The notes under the pieces: model-generated
Told to the model about the DNA's origin: nothing
What the model saw: only the letters and a program-made list of their open reading frames with translations
Database searches by the model: none
Source of the DNA: Paenibacillus gallinarum
Lineage (GTDB): Bacteria > Bacillota > Bacilli > Paenibacillales > Paenibacillaceae
Assembly (NCBI RefSeq): GCF_014836635.1
Contig: NZ_JACSQL010000004.1
Span: 186,001 to 250,000, forward strand
Length of the DNA: 64,000 nucleotides
Direction: 5' to 3'
Shown: positions 1 through 9,353 of the stretch, piece after piece
How the letters are laid out: every line of letters begins with the position of its first letter
How positions within the stretch are numbered: the stretch's first letter is position 1
Program-made: the position numbers and the translations under genes

Positions 1-1
1 G

Positions 2-178
2 AATAGTTCACTTCATACCATTCCAATTGCCACGTATGCTTTTTTTGGGCAATACACAAAGCAGTGGGATTTAGCTCTGCCTGCGCTAGTGCTCGGCATT
101 ACACCGGTCATTATTTTCTTCCTGTTAATGCAAAAGTACATTATCCAAGGAATAACCGCAGGATCAGTAAAGGGATGA
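2..178 (+). CDS. Carbohydrate ABC transporter permease, C-terminal fragment
   Basis: The window opens inside this gene; only the last 58 codons are visible, ending in TGA at 176-178. The tail contains one hydrophobic segment (ALVLGITPVIIFFLLM) followed by QKYIIQGITAGSVKG, the characteristic C-terminus of MalG-type inner-membrane components of sugar importers (CUT1 class). The next gene encodes a sugar-binding lipoprotein 34 nt downstream on the same strand, so the two probably belong to one importer operon whose other permease lies outside the window. The substrate cannot be read from this fragment. Confidence 0.85.
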   Translation, partial: NSSLHTIPIATYAFFGQYTKQWDLALPALVLGITPVIIFFLLMQKYIIQGITAGSVKG

Positions 179-212
179 CAGCTAATTTTATAAGATACAG
201 GAGGGGTTTATA

Positions 213-1478
213 TTGAGAAAAAAAGGGATGTTTGCACTCACTTCATTATTACTCTGTTCACTGGTTGTTGCCGGTTGCGGTGGAGGTAAAGACGGCGGTT
301 CTGCAGATGGAAAGAAAACAATTAAAATCTTTCAATATAAGGTAGAGATTGCGGAAGCCTTTAATCGTCTGATTGCTGAGTATGAGACGGAGCATCCAGA
401 TATCAATATTGAGATCGAAACGGTGGGAGGCGGCAGTGATTATGGGGCTGCGCTAAAAACAAAATTTGCCGGTACCGAACATCCGGATATTTTTAATGTG
501 GGCGGTTACCGCGAACTAGATACCTGGATCGATAGTTTGGAAGATCTTTCAGAAGAACCGTGGGTAAGTGATGTGCTTGATGTGGCCAAAGAACCCATGA
601 CAAAAGACGGCAAGCTGTATGGTCAACCTTTGGGACTTGAAGGATATGGATTTATATATAATAAAGATTTATTTAAACAAGCCGGGATTACAGAATTACC
701 GAAGACGCTCAGTGAGCTACAGGCAGCAGCCCAAAAGCTTCAGGATGCGGGAATCACTCCATTTTCGAATGGATATCAGGAATGGTGGGTACTTGGCAAT
801 CATAATGTAAATGTAGCGTTTGCGAATCAAGCGGATCCTGTCGCTTTTATTCAAGGATTAAATGAAGGAACAGAGAAGATTCCAGGTAACCCCGTGTTCG
901 AGGATTGGATGAAGATGCTGGATCTGACACTGCAGTACAGCAATAAGAATCCGCTGACAACGGACTATAATACCCAAGTTACGACCTTTGCTACAGGAGA
1001 AGCAGCGATGATGCAGCAGGGCAACTGGACACAGGTACAAATTGACGGGATTAATCCAGATTTAAACTTAGGTATACTGCCGATGCCGATTGGAGAAGAT
1101 GCAGAGGCATCTGATAAACTTTTTGTTGGTGTACCCAATTTCTATGTGGTGAACAAAGAGTCTAGTGTGAAAGACGAAGCAAAAGATTTTCTTGAATGGC
1201 TTGTGACTTCGGAGACAGGGAAAAGATACATGACGGAAGAGTTTAAATTCATTCCTGCATTTAAGAGTATTACGGCAGATTCCGAAGCGCTTGGGGATCT
1301 TGCTGCTGACCTAATTCAATATAGTGATGATGATAAAGTGCTTAGTTGGAACTTCAATCGCTTCCCAGAAGGAGTGCCGCAAGAGTTTGGTGCCGTGATG
1401 CAGGCCTATGTGGCGAAGCCGGATCCTGTGAAATTACTTGAGAATATGCAGAAGAGTTGGGACAGCCTGAAAAAATAA
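213..1478 (+). CDS. Extracellular sugar-binding lipoprotein of an ABC importer
   Basis: This 421-residue protein begins with a lipoprotein signal (MRKKGMFALTSLLLCSLVVAGC; lipobox VAGC), so Cys22 should be lipid-anchored. The mature part has the layout of family 1 solute-binding proteins for oligosaccharides: a KIFQYKVEIAEAFNRLIAEYE start, a TEHPDIFNVGG hinge strand, LPKTLSELQAAAQKLQDAGITPFSNG, and a GEAAMMQQGNW ligand-loop segment. The start is TTG, supported by AGGAGGGG 6-7 nt upstream. It follows a MalG-type permease, so the binding protein is the last gene of the importer unit, and a terminator hairpin follows. The sugar cannot be deduced. Confidence 0.9.
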   Translation: MRKKGMFALTSLLLCSLVVAGCGGGKDGGSADGKKTIKIFQYKVEIAEAFNRLIAEYETEHPDINIEIETVGGGSDYGAALKTKFAGTEHPDIFNVGGYRELDTWIDSLEDLSEEPWVSDVLDVAKEPMTKDGKLYGQPLGLEGYGFIYNKDLFKQAGITELPKTLSELQAAAQKLQDAGITPFSNGYQEWWVLGNHNVNVAFANQADPVAFIQGLNEGTEKIPGNPVFEDWMKMLDLTLQYSNKNPLTTDYNTQVTTFATGEAAMMQQGNWTQVQIDGINPDLNLGILPMPIGEDAEASDKLFVGVPNFYVVNKESSVKDEAKDFLEWLVTSETGKRYMTEEFKFIPAFKSITADSEALGDLAADLIQYSDDDKVLSWNFNRFPEGVPQEFGAVMQAYVAKPDPVKLLENMQKSWDSLKK

Positions 1479-1482
1479 AATG

Positions 1483-1523
1483 AAGGAAGATGATCTCGGC
1501 TTCGTTCGGGATCATCTTCCTTT
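1483..1523 (+). terminator. Rho-independent terminator after the sugar-binding protein
   Basis: A 13-bp perfect stem (AAGGAAGATGATC / GATCATCTTCCTT) with a 14-nt loop sits 5 nt after the stop codon and ends in a short T tract. Confidence 0.75.
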
Positions 1524-1597
1524 ATAGCGTTTTTATTTCTCCTCCTTGAACATACTAAGCTTATCCATTTTGTTCTAAAGCAGGAGGAGAATATAAG

Positions 1598-2233
1598 ATG
1601 AGAAAGTTTGTTTGGATAGGTGTGATTGTAGTGCTTTTATTCATGCAATCCGCTAATGTCATGGCAGAAGAACGTACGACTCATACAAATTTTTTAAATC
1701 CAGCACTTGTGAACTTACTGCGTCAGGGCGGATATATTTTGTATGTAAGGCACGGAGAGGCAACGGTTGGAGAAGATCAGCCTAATTACGTACTCAGTGA
1801 TTGTGCGACTCAGAGAAACCTTTCAGCACAGGGTAAACAACAAGCTACACTTTACGGACAGAAGGTAAGGAATTTACAAATTCCATTTCAAACACCGGTG
1901 ATCGCAAGTCCTTTTTGCCGAACAAGAGAAACTGCCGAACTCGCTTTTGGAGCTGGAAATGTTCAAGTGGACCCTTTTTGGACGAAAGTTTATAAACTAA
2001 GCGGTCAAGTAAACGCGGAAGAACGCGAGAGTACACTATCAGGCCTGACTTCTATTTTAGAGAAGAATCCTCCTGAGGGTATGAATAAAGTGATCATAGC
2101 CCATAGTTTTCCGCCGGGGATTGGGCTTGGGGAGATTCCTTTCTTAGGAACGGTCATCATCAAACCAAAAGGGCAAGGAAATGGATACGATATCGTAGAC
2201 CTAGTTTCCTTTAATGAGATATTAGGTTTATAA
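1598..2233 (+). CDS. Secreted histidine phosphatase family protein
   Basis: This 211-residue protein starts with a signal peptide (MRKFVWIGVIVVLLFMQSANVMA), then carries the catalytic phosphohistidine motif LYVRHGEATVG (His52). The region NLSAQGKQQATLYGQKV, the ASPFCRTRETAELAFG segment and a second conserved histidine in VIIAHSFPPGIG are all expected of the branch-1/2 histidine phosphatase fold (phosphoglycerate mutase-like). AGGAGGAG precedes the ATG by 8 nt. It lies between two terminators and is probably monocistronic. Export suggests action on an extracellular phosphoester, but the substrate is unknown. Confidence 0.85.
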   Translation: MRKFVWIGVIVVLLFMQSANVMAEERTTHTNFLNPALVNLLRQGGYILYVRHGEATVGEDQPNYVLSDCATQRNLSAQGKQQATLYGQKVRNLQIPFQTPVIASPFCRTRETAELAFGAGNVQVDPFWTKVYKLSGQVNAEERESTLSGLTSILEKNPPEGMNKVIIAHSFPPGIGLGEIPFLGTVIIKPKGQGNGYDIVDLVSFNEILGL

Positions 2234-2278
2234 TGTAAATTTACAGCATTTCAATGTAACTCATAGATATCACATAAA

Positions 2279-2319
2279 AATCGGTTCAAGCTTACAGGCT
2301 ATAACCGATTCTTTTTTTG
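2279..2319 (+). terminator. Terminator after the histidine phosphatase
   Basis: AATCGGTT pairs with AACCGATT around a 16-nt loop (which can itself form an inner stem) and is followed by CTTTTTTTG. Confidence 0.75.
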
Positions 2320-2417
2320 TCTCCTATAGAAAAAAAGTAAGGTTTTGATTTTTAAATTGAACGATTTTCGTATATGATGAAGAGTAACAATCTAAAAGGG
2401 CTAACGGGTGACTTGCG

Positions 2418-5400
2418 ATGAATCAACCACTATATGGAATTTGGCTCGGAGACGTATTTTTTTGTTTTTCTGGAGAAACGTCGGAACCCAGGGTCGATGC
2501 CTGGAGCCATGGAATACGTAAAATGAAATTAAAAGGCGGTACCTACCGTCCGTTTCAACATGCAGCCTTGCGTCTTGCAGAACTAAGATGGCAGACCAAC
2601 AAGGTACAGACCTCAAGTGCAGATACAAACAAGAAAAAACGAATGGGAATGGGACGGACGCTGGAAGGACTGGCGCTTAACCCGAAAGACGCATTCGAAT
2701 TATTAATACACTGGAACAAAGAAGAGGCAGCCGGAGCAGGATTTGAAGCCGGAGAAGAAATGGAATATTGGTCTAAAGCAGCTTTATTTGCTTTGGAATT
2801 ACTGCTCCGAGGTCAGATTGCTCCGGGGGTCGCTCCGGTGACAGCAACAAGCGGAAGAAGACGAGGGAATCAATCTGCCGTAAAAGGTGCTTGGCACCCG
2901 AGACTTACAGAGAAAGAAGACATAGAACGTTTTGCTATCCTTGCGGAATCCATTCCTCCGATCGCTCTGACAGCTACTATTGTTTATGCGGATACGGAAG
3001 CAGGGTCTGTTAAAGAAGCGGGCGGTGCCGTGCTTTACTCTTTCCTTAGTCAAATGATCCATGCAGCGGTTTCTTCTGAAATTGCTGCGGTAGAAAGCAG
3101 TTTGTCTAAATATCGTGTGAATTATCGCAGAGGATATTCCCCATTATCGGAACTATGGTGGAATAGTCTGCTTACCGGCTCGCGAGAACTAAGCGTGCAA
3201 GGAACAATTCAAGAAATCGAAGAATTGTCAGATGCGGTTAGTGAGGCAGGAGAAAGTTCTCCTCCGCTTATAGAGAGTGAATCTTCTGGACCTGCGGCCG
3301 GGAAACTTCGACTGGGGCTCCGGTTAGAACCCTCAGAGGCGGGTTCCGAATGGAACGTTAGTTTTTGGGCTGAAAGTGAAACAGAGTCCGATTTTCGGGT
3401 TCCGATTGAAGCGATATGGTCTCACCCTTCTCAAGAAGTAGACCGCGGTTCAACCGTGTATGAATCCATACAGGAACAGATGTTAATGGCGTTTGGCAAA
3501 GCATGTGAACTGGCTCCTGCTCTAGAATCAGGATGGAGTGGATGCCCCACATCTGTCAAAATGAATACAGAAGTGTTCTATGATTTTATGGCGCATGCTG
3601 TCCCTAAACTGCAGAAGAGCGGCGTGACGGTGATGATGCCTTCAAGATGGAGTAAGGATGGGAAACGAAAAACAGGACTTAAATTAAAGATGCTTCCACA
3701 CCCAGACCGCGTCGGATCTGTAAAACGAACCACAACACTCGGGATGGAGCAGCTGGTTGCTTTTGAAGCAGAGGCCATGCTGGATGGGATTCCGGTTTCA
3801 CAAGAAGAACTTGCCAGACTTGCGGCATCTACGTTTCCTTTAGTGGAATTCCGCGGAGAATGGATTGAGATTGATCCTAAAGAAATCCGTCAGGTACTTC
3901 GCTTCATGAAAAAGAATGAAGAAGGTACGATGGCATTATCGGAGTGGATGCATCTAGTCGCAGAGGATGAGGAAGATGCGAACTGGAAAGGCCTTTCTAT
4001 CTTTGGTGCAGAGTCCTACGGGATGTTGTCTTTCTTGCTTGAAGGGCAAGTATTAAAAGGAATAGAGCCTAAATCGGTACCTCCTTCTCTGCATGGTAAT
4101 TTAAGACCTTATCAGGAACGGGGTTTCCAGTGGCTGTCTGCTATGCGGGATCTTGGTTTTGGGGTTTGTCTTGCCGATGATATGGGACTTGGAAAAACCA
4201 TTCAGGTCATTACCTGCCTGCTTGATTCCAAGCTCGCAGCGAAGGAGATCAGAGAAGCAGAACGTAAGCTTGAAGGAATAACAGAAGATGAATTTGATAC
4301 AGAAGGTCCTGCACTCATCGTGTGTCCTACTTCACTGCTGGGCAACTGGCAGCGGGAACTCGCACGATTTGCTCCAGACTTCAAATTATATATCCATCAC
4401 GGCACCCAGCGTTTGCATGGCGACCGCTTCCGTGAGCAGGCAGAAGAACATGATATTGTCCTGACCACGTATCATTTGGCTGGCAGGGATGGGGCGGATC
4501 TCGCTTCCATCCACTGGTCTTCTGTGGTGCTTGATGAAGCGCAATATATTAAAAACTATCGTACGAAGCAGGCGCAAAGTGTGATGAAACTGTCTGCTCC
4601 GCACCGCATTGCGATGACGGGAACACCTGTGGAGAATCGGCTTAGTGAGCTGTGGTCTATTTTTCAATTTCTTAATCCGGGATATCTCGGTACGGCAGCT
4701 TCATTCCGGCAGCGTTATGTAGCTGGCGGTGAGGAAGGGGCGCAGTCCCTTCGTGAACTGCATAAGCTCGTGTCTCCGTTTATGCTTAGAAGGCTCAAGA
4801 GCGATCCTGATATCCGTAAGGATCTTCCGGAGAAGCTGGAACTGAAATCATATTGCTCCTTAACTGTGGAGCAGACGGCCCTTTACAAAGGGGTAGTTGA
4901 TCAATTGCTTACAGGTATAGAAGGGCAAACTGGTTTTACGCGGAAAGGTGTGGTTTTGTCCTCTCTAACTAAGCTTAAGCAGATCTGTGATCATCCTGTA
5001 CTGCTGGAGCCGAATCGTAAAGAACAGAGTGGGCGGGTGGAACTGTCAGGCAAGCTAGAACGTTTGATGGAGCTTACCGATGCGATTCGGGATAATGGAG
5101 AATCGGCACTTATCTTTACGCAGTATGTCTCCATGGGAGATATTCTGGTGAATCAATTGACTCAGCGCTACAATGAGAAACCTTTCTTCCTTCATGGAGG
5201 AATCTCCAAAGCAGAGCGTGATGCGATGGTGGATAGTTTCCAAAAAGGCGAAGGTCCGTCTATCTTTGTTCTTTCCTTACGTGCGGGGGGTGTCGGTCTT
5301 AACCTTACCCATGCGAGTCATGTCATTCACTATGATCGCTGGTGGAATCCAGCCGTAGAGAATCAGGCAACAGACCGTGTATTCCGGATTGGACAGAAGA

Positions 5401-5582
5401 GAAACGTTCAAGTTCATAAATTGATCTGCCAAGGTACGCTGGAAGAGCGAATTGATGAATTGATAGAGAGTAAGAAACAGCTGTCCGAGCAGGTCGTAGG
5501 TTCAGGTGAGAACTGGCTTACGGAAATGTCTGACGATGAACTGAAAGGGCTTGTTACCTTACAGGGAGAAATGTGGATGTAA
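2418..5582 (+). CDS. SNF2-family DEAD/DEAH helicase (YwqA-like)
   Basis: This 1054-residue protein is a bacterial SNF2 translocase. The first ~550 residues match the SNF2-associated bacterial N-terminal region in layout. The motor follows: LADDMGLGKTIQ (Walker A, about residue 590), CPTSLLGNWQRE (motif Ia), VVLDEAQYIKN (DEAQ box, about 705), MTGTPVEN (motif III), LRRLKSD, the second RecA lobe with ALIFTQY and SLRAGGVGLNLT, and QATDRVFRIGQKRNVQVHK (motif VI, about 985). Family members remodel protein-DNA complexes using ATP; the exact role here is unknown. A SWIM zinc-finger protein follows 30 nt downstream, the same pairing seen for ywqA-ywqB in Bacillus. Confidence 0.93.
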   Translation: MNQPLYGIWLGDVFFCFSGETSEPRVDAWSHGIRKMKLKGGTYRPFQHAALRLAELRWQTNKVQTSSADTNKKKRMGMGRTLEGLALNPKDAFELLIHWNKEEAAGAGFEAGEEMEYWSKAALFALELLLRGQIAPGVAPVTATSGRRRGNQSAVKGAWHPRLTEKEDIERFAILAESIPPIALTATIVYADTEAGSVKEAGGAVLYSFLSQMIHAAVSSEIAAVESSLSKYRVNYRRGYSPLSELWWNSLLTGSRELSVQGTIQEIEELSDAVSEAGESSPPLIESESSGPAAGKLRLGLRLEPSEAGSEWNVSFWAESETESDFRVPIEAIWSHPSQEVDRGSTVYESIQEQMLMAFGKACELAPALESGWSGCPTSVKMNTEVFYDFMAHAVPKLQKSGVTVMMPSRWSKDGKRKTGLKLKMLPHPDRVGSVKRTTTLGMEQLVAFEAEAMLDGIPVSQEELARLAASTFPLVEFRGEWIEIDPKEIRQVLRFMKKNEEGTMALSEWMHLVAEDEEDANWKGLSIFGAESYGMLSFLLEGQVLKGIEPKSVPPSLHGNLRPYQERGFQWLSAMRDLGFGVCLADDMGLGKTIQVITCLLDSKLAAKEIREAERKLEGITEDEFDTEGPALIVCPTSLLGNWQRELARFAPDFKLYIHHGTQRLHGDRFREQAEEHDIVLTTYHLAGRDGADLASIHWSSVVLDEAQYIKNYRTKQAQSVMKLSAPHRIAMTGTPVENRLSELWSIFQFLNPGYLGTAASFRQRYVAGGEEGAQSLRELHKLVSPFMLRRLKSDPDIRKDLPEKLELKSYCSLTVEQTALYKGVVDQLLTGIEGQTGFTRKGVVLSSLTKLKQICDHPVLLEPNRKEQSGRVELSGKLERLMELTDAIRDNGESALIFTQYVSMGDILVNQLTQRYNEKPFFLHGGISKAERDAMVDSFQKGEGPSIFVLSLRAGGVGLNLTHASHVIHYDRWWNPAVENQATDRVFRIGQKRNVQVHKLICQGTLEERIDELIESKKQLSEQVVGSGENWLTEMSDDELKGLVTLQGEMWM

Positions 5583-5612
5583 GTCGTCGAATTTGATTTA
5601 GGAAAGGGTGAG

Positions 5613-6350
5613 GTGAAGGTGAACATCGAAGTGAAGGAATTTCAGCTGGAGCCTCACGGATGGAAGGCAATCGTATCTAGTGCAGTGAGGGATTCAGAAG
5701 ATAACGATGTGGAATGCAAAGGGCATGTGAACCCCCTTGATGACAGTGAGAAAAAAACGTTGCTTGAGCAGTTAGCAGAGTCTGCATATCTTGTGTACAA
5801 ACTGATGGAAAATAAGCCTTTACCGCCTGCAGAAGCGGAAACGCTGATTCCCTTCGCTACTGAGATGCAGGTGACCTGCAGCTGTGAGAGCGAAGCATGC
5901 GAACATGCAGAAGCGGCTAGAATAGCCGCCGCTTCCTGGGCAGCCCGTGAGCCACTGGCATTCTTAAGCCTACTAGGCATTACACGCACGGCGCTCCTTG
6001 ACAGTGTATTCGGCTCTTGGGCAGTCGAATCAGAAGGAAAAGCACTGCCGGGGGCAGCGCTGTTGCAGCGTCCGGCTGCGCGAGCAGGTGGCAACGTCTC
6101 TGCGATCATGGATTACATCGCAGAGAGTGTCCAAGACAGCGCGCTCCACAAACCTGGCCATAGGCTGACGGAGGTGGAGCTGCGCCTGAAGGCACCTTCC
6201 AAAATGGTGCCTCCTCCAAAACTTGCATCTTTGCTGCCTCAGGCACCTACGGAAGCTGCACTGACCCATTTACGAGAACAGATGTCTAAGCGTGCAACAG
6301 AATGGGCACCCAGTTCAGCTCAGGTAAAGTCTGGGAGCAAGACGAAGTAA
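5613..6350 (+). CDS. SWIM zinc-finger protein, partner of the SNF2 helicase
   Basis: This 245-residue protein has a GTG start with GAAAGGG upstream. It contains one compact SWIM-type metal site, TCSCESEACEHAEA, giving Cys89, Cys91, Cys96 and His98. SWIM modules are predicted DNA- or protein-binding zinc fingers and repeatedly neighbour SNF2 helicases, as here. The remainder is Ala/Glu-rich without a recognised domain. It is much shorter than many SWIM proteins. The local GC is higher than its neighbours, which also creates long spurious antisense reading frames. Function beyond the association is inference. Confidence 0.8.
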   Translation: MKVNIEVKEFQLEPHGWKAIVSSAVRDSEDNDVECKGHVNPLDDSEKKTLLEQLAESAYLVYKLMENKPLPPAEAETLIPFATEMQVTCSCESEACEHAEAARIAAASWAAREPLAFLSLLGITRTALLDSVFGSWAVESEGKALPGAALLQRPAARAGGNVSAIMDYIAESVQDSALHKPGHRLTEVELRLKAPSKMVPPPKLASLLPQAPTEAALTHLREQMSKRATEWAPSSAQVKSGSKTK

Positions 6351-6486
6351 ATAGGATCATGACAGAGCATAAGAGATCTGTGTCTCATGACAAGCATTGT
6401 CAGGGGGCGTCAGCGTTCTTTTGCTCTGTTTATTTTTAGTCTACAATAGAGCATGGACAAGCTATATGTGGATGGGGGAGTAATAG

Positions 6487-7371
6487 ATGATAACTACGAA
6501 GATGAAAAGACACCGCTGGACAATTGCTCTGCTGTCTACACTGTTGGTCAGCACCGTTCTACTCACGGGCTGTGAAGTAGGTGGACAAGGTCAGCAGGAA
6601 GGACAGAACCTGAATGCTCCGGCGACAGGTGATACTTCTGAGGAAGTAACCCCAGATGGAACAGATGAGAATACGGACGGTATAGAAACCGGTGAAGATA
6701 ATACAGAAACAGACAGCATCATGGCTTTGCGTGCACAAAGTTCACTGCAGAGCAGTATACAGCAGGAAGGCGACCGAAGTGTTGTAACGAATGCTGAATC
6801 AGTGACGGTCATTGTGAATAAAGAGCGAAGTCTGCCGGAAGGATATGAACCGGATGATTTGGTTGAACCAAATGTGCCGTTCTCTTTTGACGGGCCTCAT
6901 GAGAAACGTCATTTACGTAAGGAAGCTGCGGCTGCCCTAGAAGAATTATTTGCTGCAGCAGAAGAAGATGGTATAGAGCTTCGAGCTGTGTCAGGGTATC
7001 GCTCTTACGAACGACAAGTGTCTGTGTATAACAGCAGTGTAGAGCGCAACGGTGAAGAATATGCAGCGCGAGTAAGTGCGAAACCAGGTTACAGTGAACA
7101 TCAGACGGGACTTGCCATTGATGTCTCTAGTCCAAGTGTCGGCAATGTGATCGAAGAGGTGTTTGGCGACTCAGAAGAAGGCAAGTGGCTGGAAGAGCAT
7201 GCGCCGGAGTACGGCTTTGTGATTCGTTATCTGCAAGATCGGGAAGATATCACTGGTTATGTATACGAGCCATGGCATATCCGCTATGTAGGTAAAGAGT
7301 TAGCACCGGATATCGCAGAGAGTGGTCTTACACTGGAAGAGTACTTTGATGATGCGAATATTAAACTGTAA
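6487..7371 (+). CDS. D-alanyl-D-alanine carboxypeptidase, VanY/M15 family lipoprotein
   Basis: This 294-residue protein is predicted to be a lipoprotein (STVLLTGC, lipobox LTGC). After an acidic Thr/Glu-rich linker of about 80 residues, the M15B zinc peptidase domain runs to the C-terminus: VSGYRSYERQ, YSEHQTGLAIDVSS (His205, Asp212) and EPWHIRYVG (Glu261, His264) supply the zinc ligands and catalytic glutamate. The family trims the terminal D-Ala of peptidoglycan pentapeptides outside the membrane. It is a single gene, with GGGGGAG before the ATG and a terminator after it. There are no van genes nearby, so a housekeeping wall role is more likely than resistance. Confidence 0.92.
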   Translation: MITTKMKRHRWTIALLSTLLVSTVLLTGCEVGGQGQQEGQNLNAPATGDTSEEVTPDGTDENTDGIETGEDNTETDSIMALRAQSSLQSSIQQEGDRSVVTNAESVTVIVNKERSLPEGYEPDDLVEPNVPFSFDGPHEKRHLRKEAAAALEELFAAAEEDGIELRAVSGYRSYERQVSVYNSSVERNGEEYAARVSAKPGYSEHQTGLAIDVSSPSVGNVIEEVFGDSEEGKWLEEHAPEYGFVIRYLQDREDITGYVYEPWHIRYVGKELAPDIAESGLTLEEYFDDANIKL

Positions 7372-7390
7372 GTTGAATAAGAGATAGAAG

Positions 7391-7417
7391 AAGGCAGCCC
7401 TGAGGGGCTGCCTTTTT
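7391..7417 (+). terminator. Terminator after the VanY-type gene
   Basis: AAGGCAGCCC / GGGCTGCCTT, 10 bp with a 4-nt loop, followed by TTTTT; it lies between convergent genes. Confidence 0.8.
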
Positions 7418-7430
7418 GAATATGATTTTC

Positions 7431-8462
7431 CTATTCAGCTGCTTGTTCTACAACCAGTTTCATCGCGTTCGCAATAGGAGGAAGGCTGCGAGTCGTAATG
7501 CCGTTATAAACGCCAATTACATAGTCTTTTTCCTTCAATGTAGAAGGATCAATTGCTTCCCCTTTAGTATCTACTACTTTCGTTTCTGAACTGATGTTGA
7601 ATACGATGCCGCTAGATGGCGCTTCGTCTACACCTTGACCTTTAAGAAGGATGCTGCGTTCGCCAGTATCCGAAGTCGTTACTTCACTAATCGCACCTTC
7701 CGCGATAACAAGATCCGCTTTTGCTTGCTCGGTTACGGTGATCTTGTATACCGGAGATTGTGGAGGAAGGCTGAGAGTTGCAAACATCGCGTGTTCAGCT
7801 TCAACCTGATCGCCAACTTTGAGATCTTTAAATTCAAGAGCATCACCGCTTGCAAGTGCAAACTTCGTATCTTCACTCACATTAAGAACGATTCCTTTTG
7901 CACCATTTCCATTGATATGAACGGAAAGCTTACCTTCTTCAGAAGACAACGAAGTGATGATTCCGCTTGCTTTTGTTACTTCTTGTTCAGAAGCACTGAC
8001 ATTATCTGTAGTAATTGTAATTTGACTCCCTTCTACCGTTACGTTGCCGTACAGAACTTCGCTGACAAAGTTCAGAGGAACATATTGCGTATTGTTCATT
8101 ATTTCAGGAGCTTGACCGAGACGGACAAGCATCTTATTTACATTATAAGCATCTTCCCCTGTCATAATGGAAGTCCATACAATACCTTTAGTAAGTTCAC
8201 TTGCTTTGGTGTCTGGTACCCATTTTACTTCCATTCTAAGTGCTTCTGCTAGAGAACGTACAGGAATCATCGGTTGAGCAGCGGTTGATACTTGGTAACC
8301 ATCCTCGATAGCCTGTCCATTCACCGTAATGGTAAATGTTTCTTTAAGATTACTTGAGATTGGCACTGGAGTACTCGCGTCCGCATATGCGTAGAGGGAA
8401 CTACCGCCTAAAGCAATAGTTAAAGCTGCAGCAGCTACGCCGGTTTTCATTCTTTTGTTCAT
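7431..8462 (-). CDS. Exported copper-amine-oxidase N-terminal domain protein with two C-terminal repeats
   Basis: This 343-residue protein starts at the ATG preceded by GAAGGAGAG; an upstream in-frame ATG at 8507 lacks a ribosome binding site. A signal peptide (MKTGVAAAALTIALGGSSLYAYA) is followed by one copper_amine_oxidase_N-like module (ITVNGQAI, MIPVRSLAEAL, KWVPDTKAS, YVPLNFVSEVL). Two tandem units of roughly 85 residues follow, each running from a GxIxxVTT/GIITSL start through GIVLNVSEDTK or GIVFNISSETK to a SLPP segment. Despite the domain name, no oxidase catalytic part is present. The role is probably at the cell surface; function unknown. Confidence 0.8.
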   Translation of the reverse strand: MNKRMKTGVAAAALTIALGGSSLYAYADASTPVPISSNLKETFTITVNGQAIEDGYQVSTAAQPMIPVRSLAEALRMEVKWVPDTKASELTKGIVWTSIMTGEDAYNVNKMLVRLGQAPEIMNNTQYVPLNFVSEVLYGNVTVEGSQITITTDNVSASEQEVTKASGIITSLSSEEGKLSVHINGNGAKGIVLNVSEDTKFALASGDALEFKDLKVGDQVEAEHAMFATLSLPPQSPVYKITVTEQAKADLVIAEGAISEVTTSDTGERSILLKGQGVDEAPSSGIVFNISSETKVVDTKGEAIDPSTLKEKDYVIGVYNGITTRSLPPIANAMKLVVEQAAE

Positions 8463-8746
8463 GTGTCTTCTCTCCTTCACTGTTGTTTTGTCATAAGATG
8501 ATGACATCTTCTAGACGAAAAATACGGAGTAAGGTTGCACTCGAGCAAAGGGTCTAGTACGTCAAATCTGGTTCCTGTCATACCTAGTATGTATTTAACC
8601 TGCTCAGAAATAACGAACAGAAATTTAGATAAAAATATAAAAAAGGTGACCAACGATTAAGCTTAAGGAATATAAAAATTTAGCATACCTCAATGGCAAT
8701 AAAGTAAAACTGCACAAGGTACATTAATTACTAATGGTACTGAAGG

Positions 8747-9130
8747 TTAGGGTTCAATTTTCACATTAGTAGCATACCAATGCCCATTCTTAAGCTTCAA
8801 ATCCATGGTCAGCGGTTCCTTAAATCCGAAGTCAGTCTGATTGTATTCGTGAGTTACAAATACTTTAGAAACAAAAAAGAAATGGAGCGGAACCACGATA
8901 CCTGCTTTGTGTTTGGAAGAGTCATAGGAAAAGTCTGCCGTAGTCGCTCCACTTGTAATCGGATTTATTCTATTAAAGACAGACGGATCCATGTATTCTT
9001 GATCATTACGATCTGCTGCCATAGCTTTATTCAGAATAATTTTAGTATCCTTCGCAATCCAAAACCCAAATAGAATGTACAGTAGTGCAAATGAAGCGAT
9101 AAAGATTGTGATCCACAGCTTTTTATTCAT
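8747..9130 (-). CDS. Small membrane-anchored hypothetical protein
   Basis: This 127-residue protein has one N-terminal hydrophobic segment (LWITIFIASFALLYILFGFWIA) and an extracytoplasmic remainder with charged and aromatic residues. GGAGGGA precedes the ATG by 7 nt. No family was recognised. The fold downstream of the anchor (FFFVSKVFVTHEYNQ, TMDLKLKNGHWYATNVKIEP) reads like a compact beta-rich domain. The 284-nt space to the next minus-strand gene shows no clear terminator, so co-transcription with it is possible. Confidence 0.65.
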   Translation of the reverse strand: MNKKLWITIFIASFALLYILFGFWIAKDTKIILNKAMAADRNDQEYMDPSVFNRINPITSGATTADFSYDSSKHKAGIVVPLHFFFVSKVFVTHEYNQTDFGFKEPLTMDLKLKNGHWYATNVKIEP

Positions 9131-9286
9131 TTTTTTCCCTCCTTAATGATTAGTAGATATTATAGTCCTTCACCAACTTTTAGTGAATTATAAACTATTT
9201 TATAAAAATATGGGTATAAGACTTTATAACGATCTTGTTTGAAAAATAGATTAATGCCACAAAAAAAGCACCATCAACGATTAAGA

Positions 9287-9327
9287 TACAAAAAATAAGG
9301 GAGCCTGGGCTTACAGCCCAGGTTCCC
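9287..9327 (-). terminator. Terminator of the large secreted protein gene (minus strand)
   Basis: A 12-bp stem (GGGAGCCTGGGC with GCCCAGGTTCCC, one G-U on the minus strand) is followed on the minus strand by TTATTTTTTG. Confidence 0.8.
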
Positions 9328-9353
9328 TATATTTATTTTACAGTCATAGAACG

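Noticed and set aside
5654..6109. 151-codon open frame on the minus strand
   Set aside because: Antisense to the SWIM zinc-finger gene in a GC-richer patch where stop codons are rare; no ribosome binding site.
7635..8252. 205-codon open frame on the plus strand
   Set aside because: Fully antisense to the copper-amine-oxidase-N gene, no ribosome binding site, and a composition unlike a folded protein.
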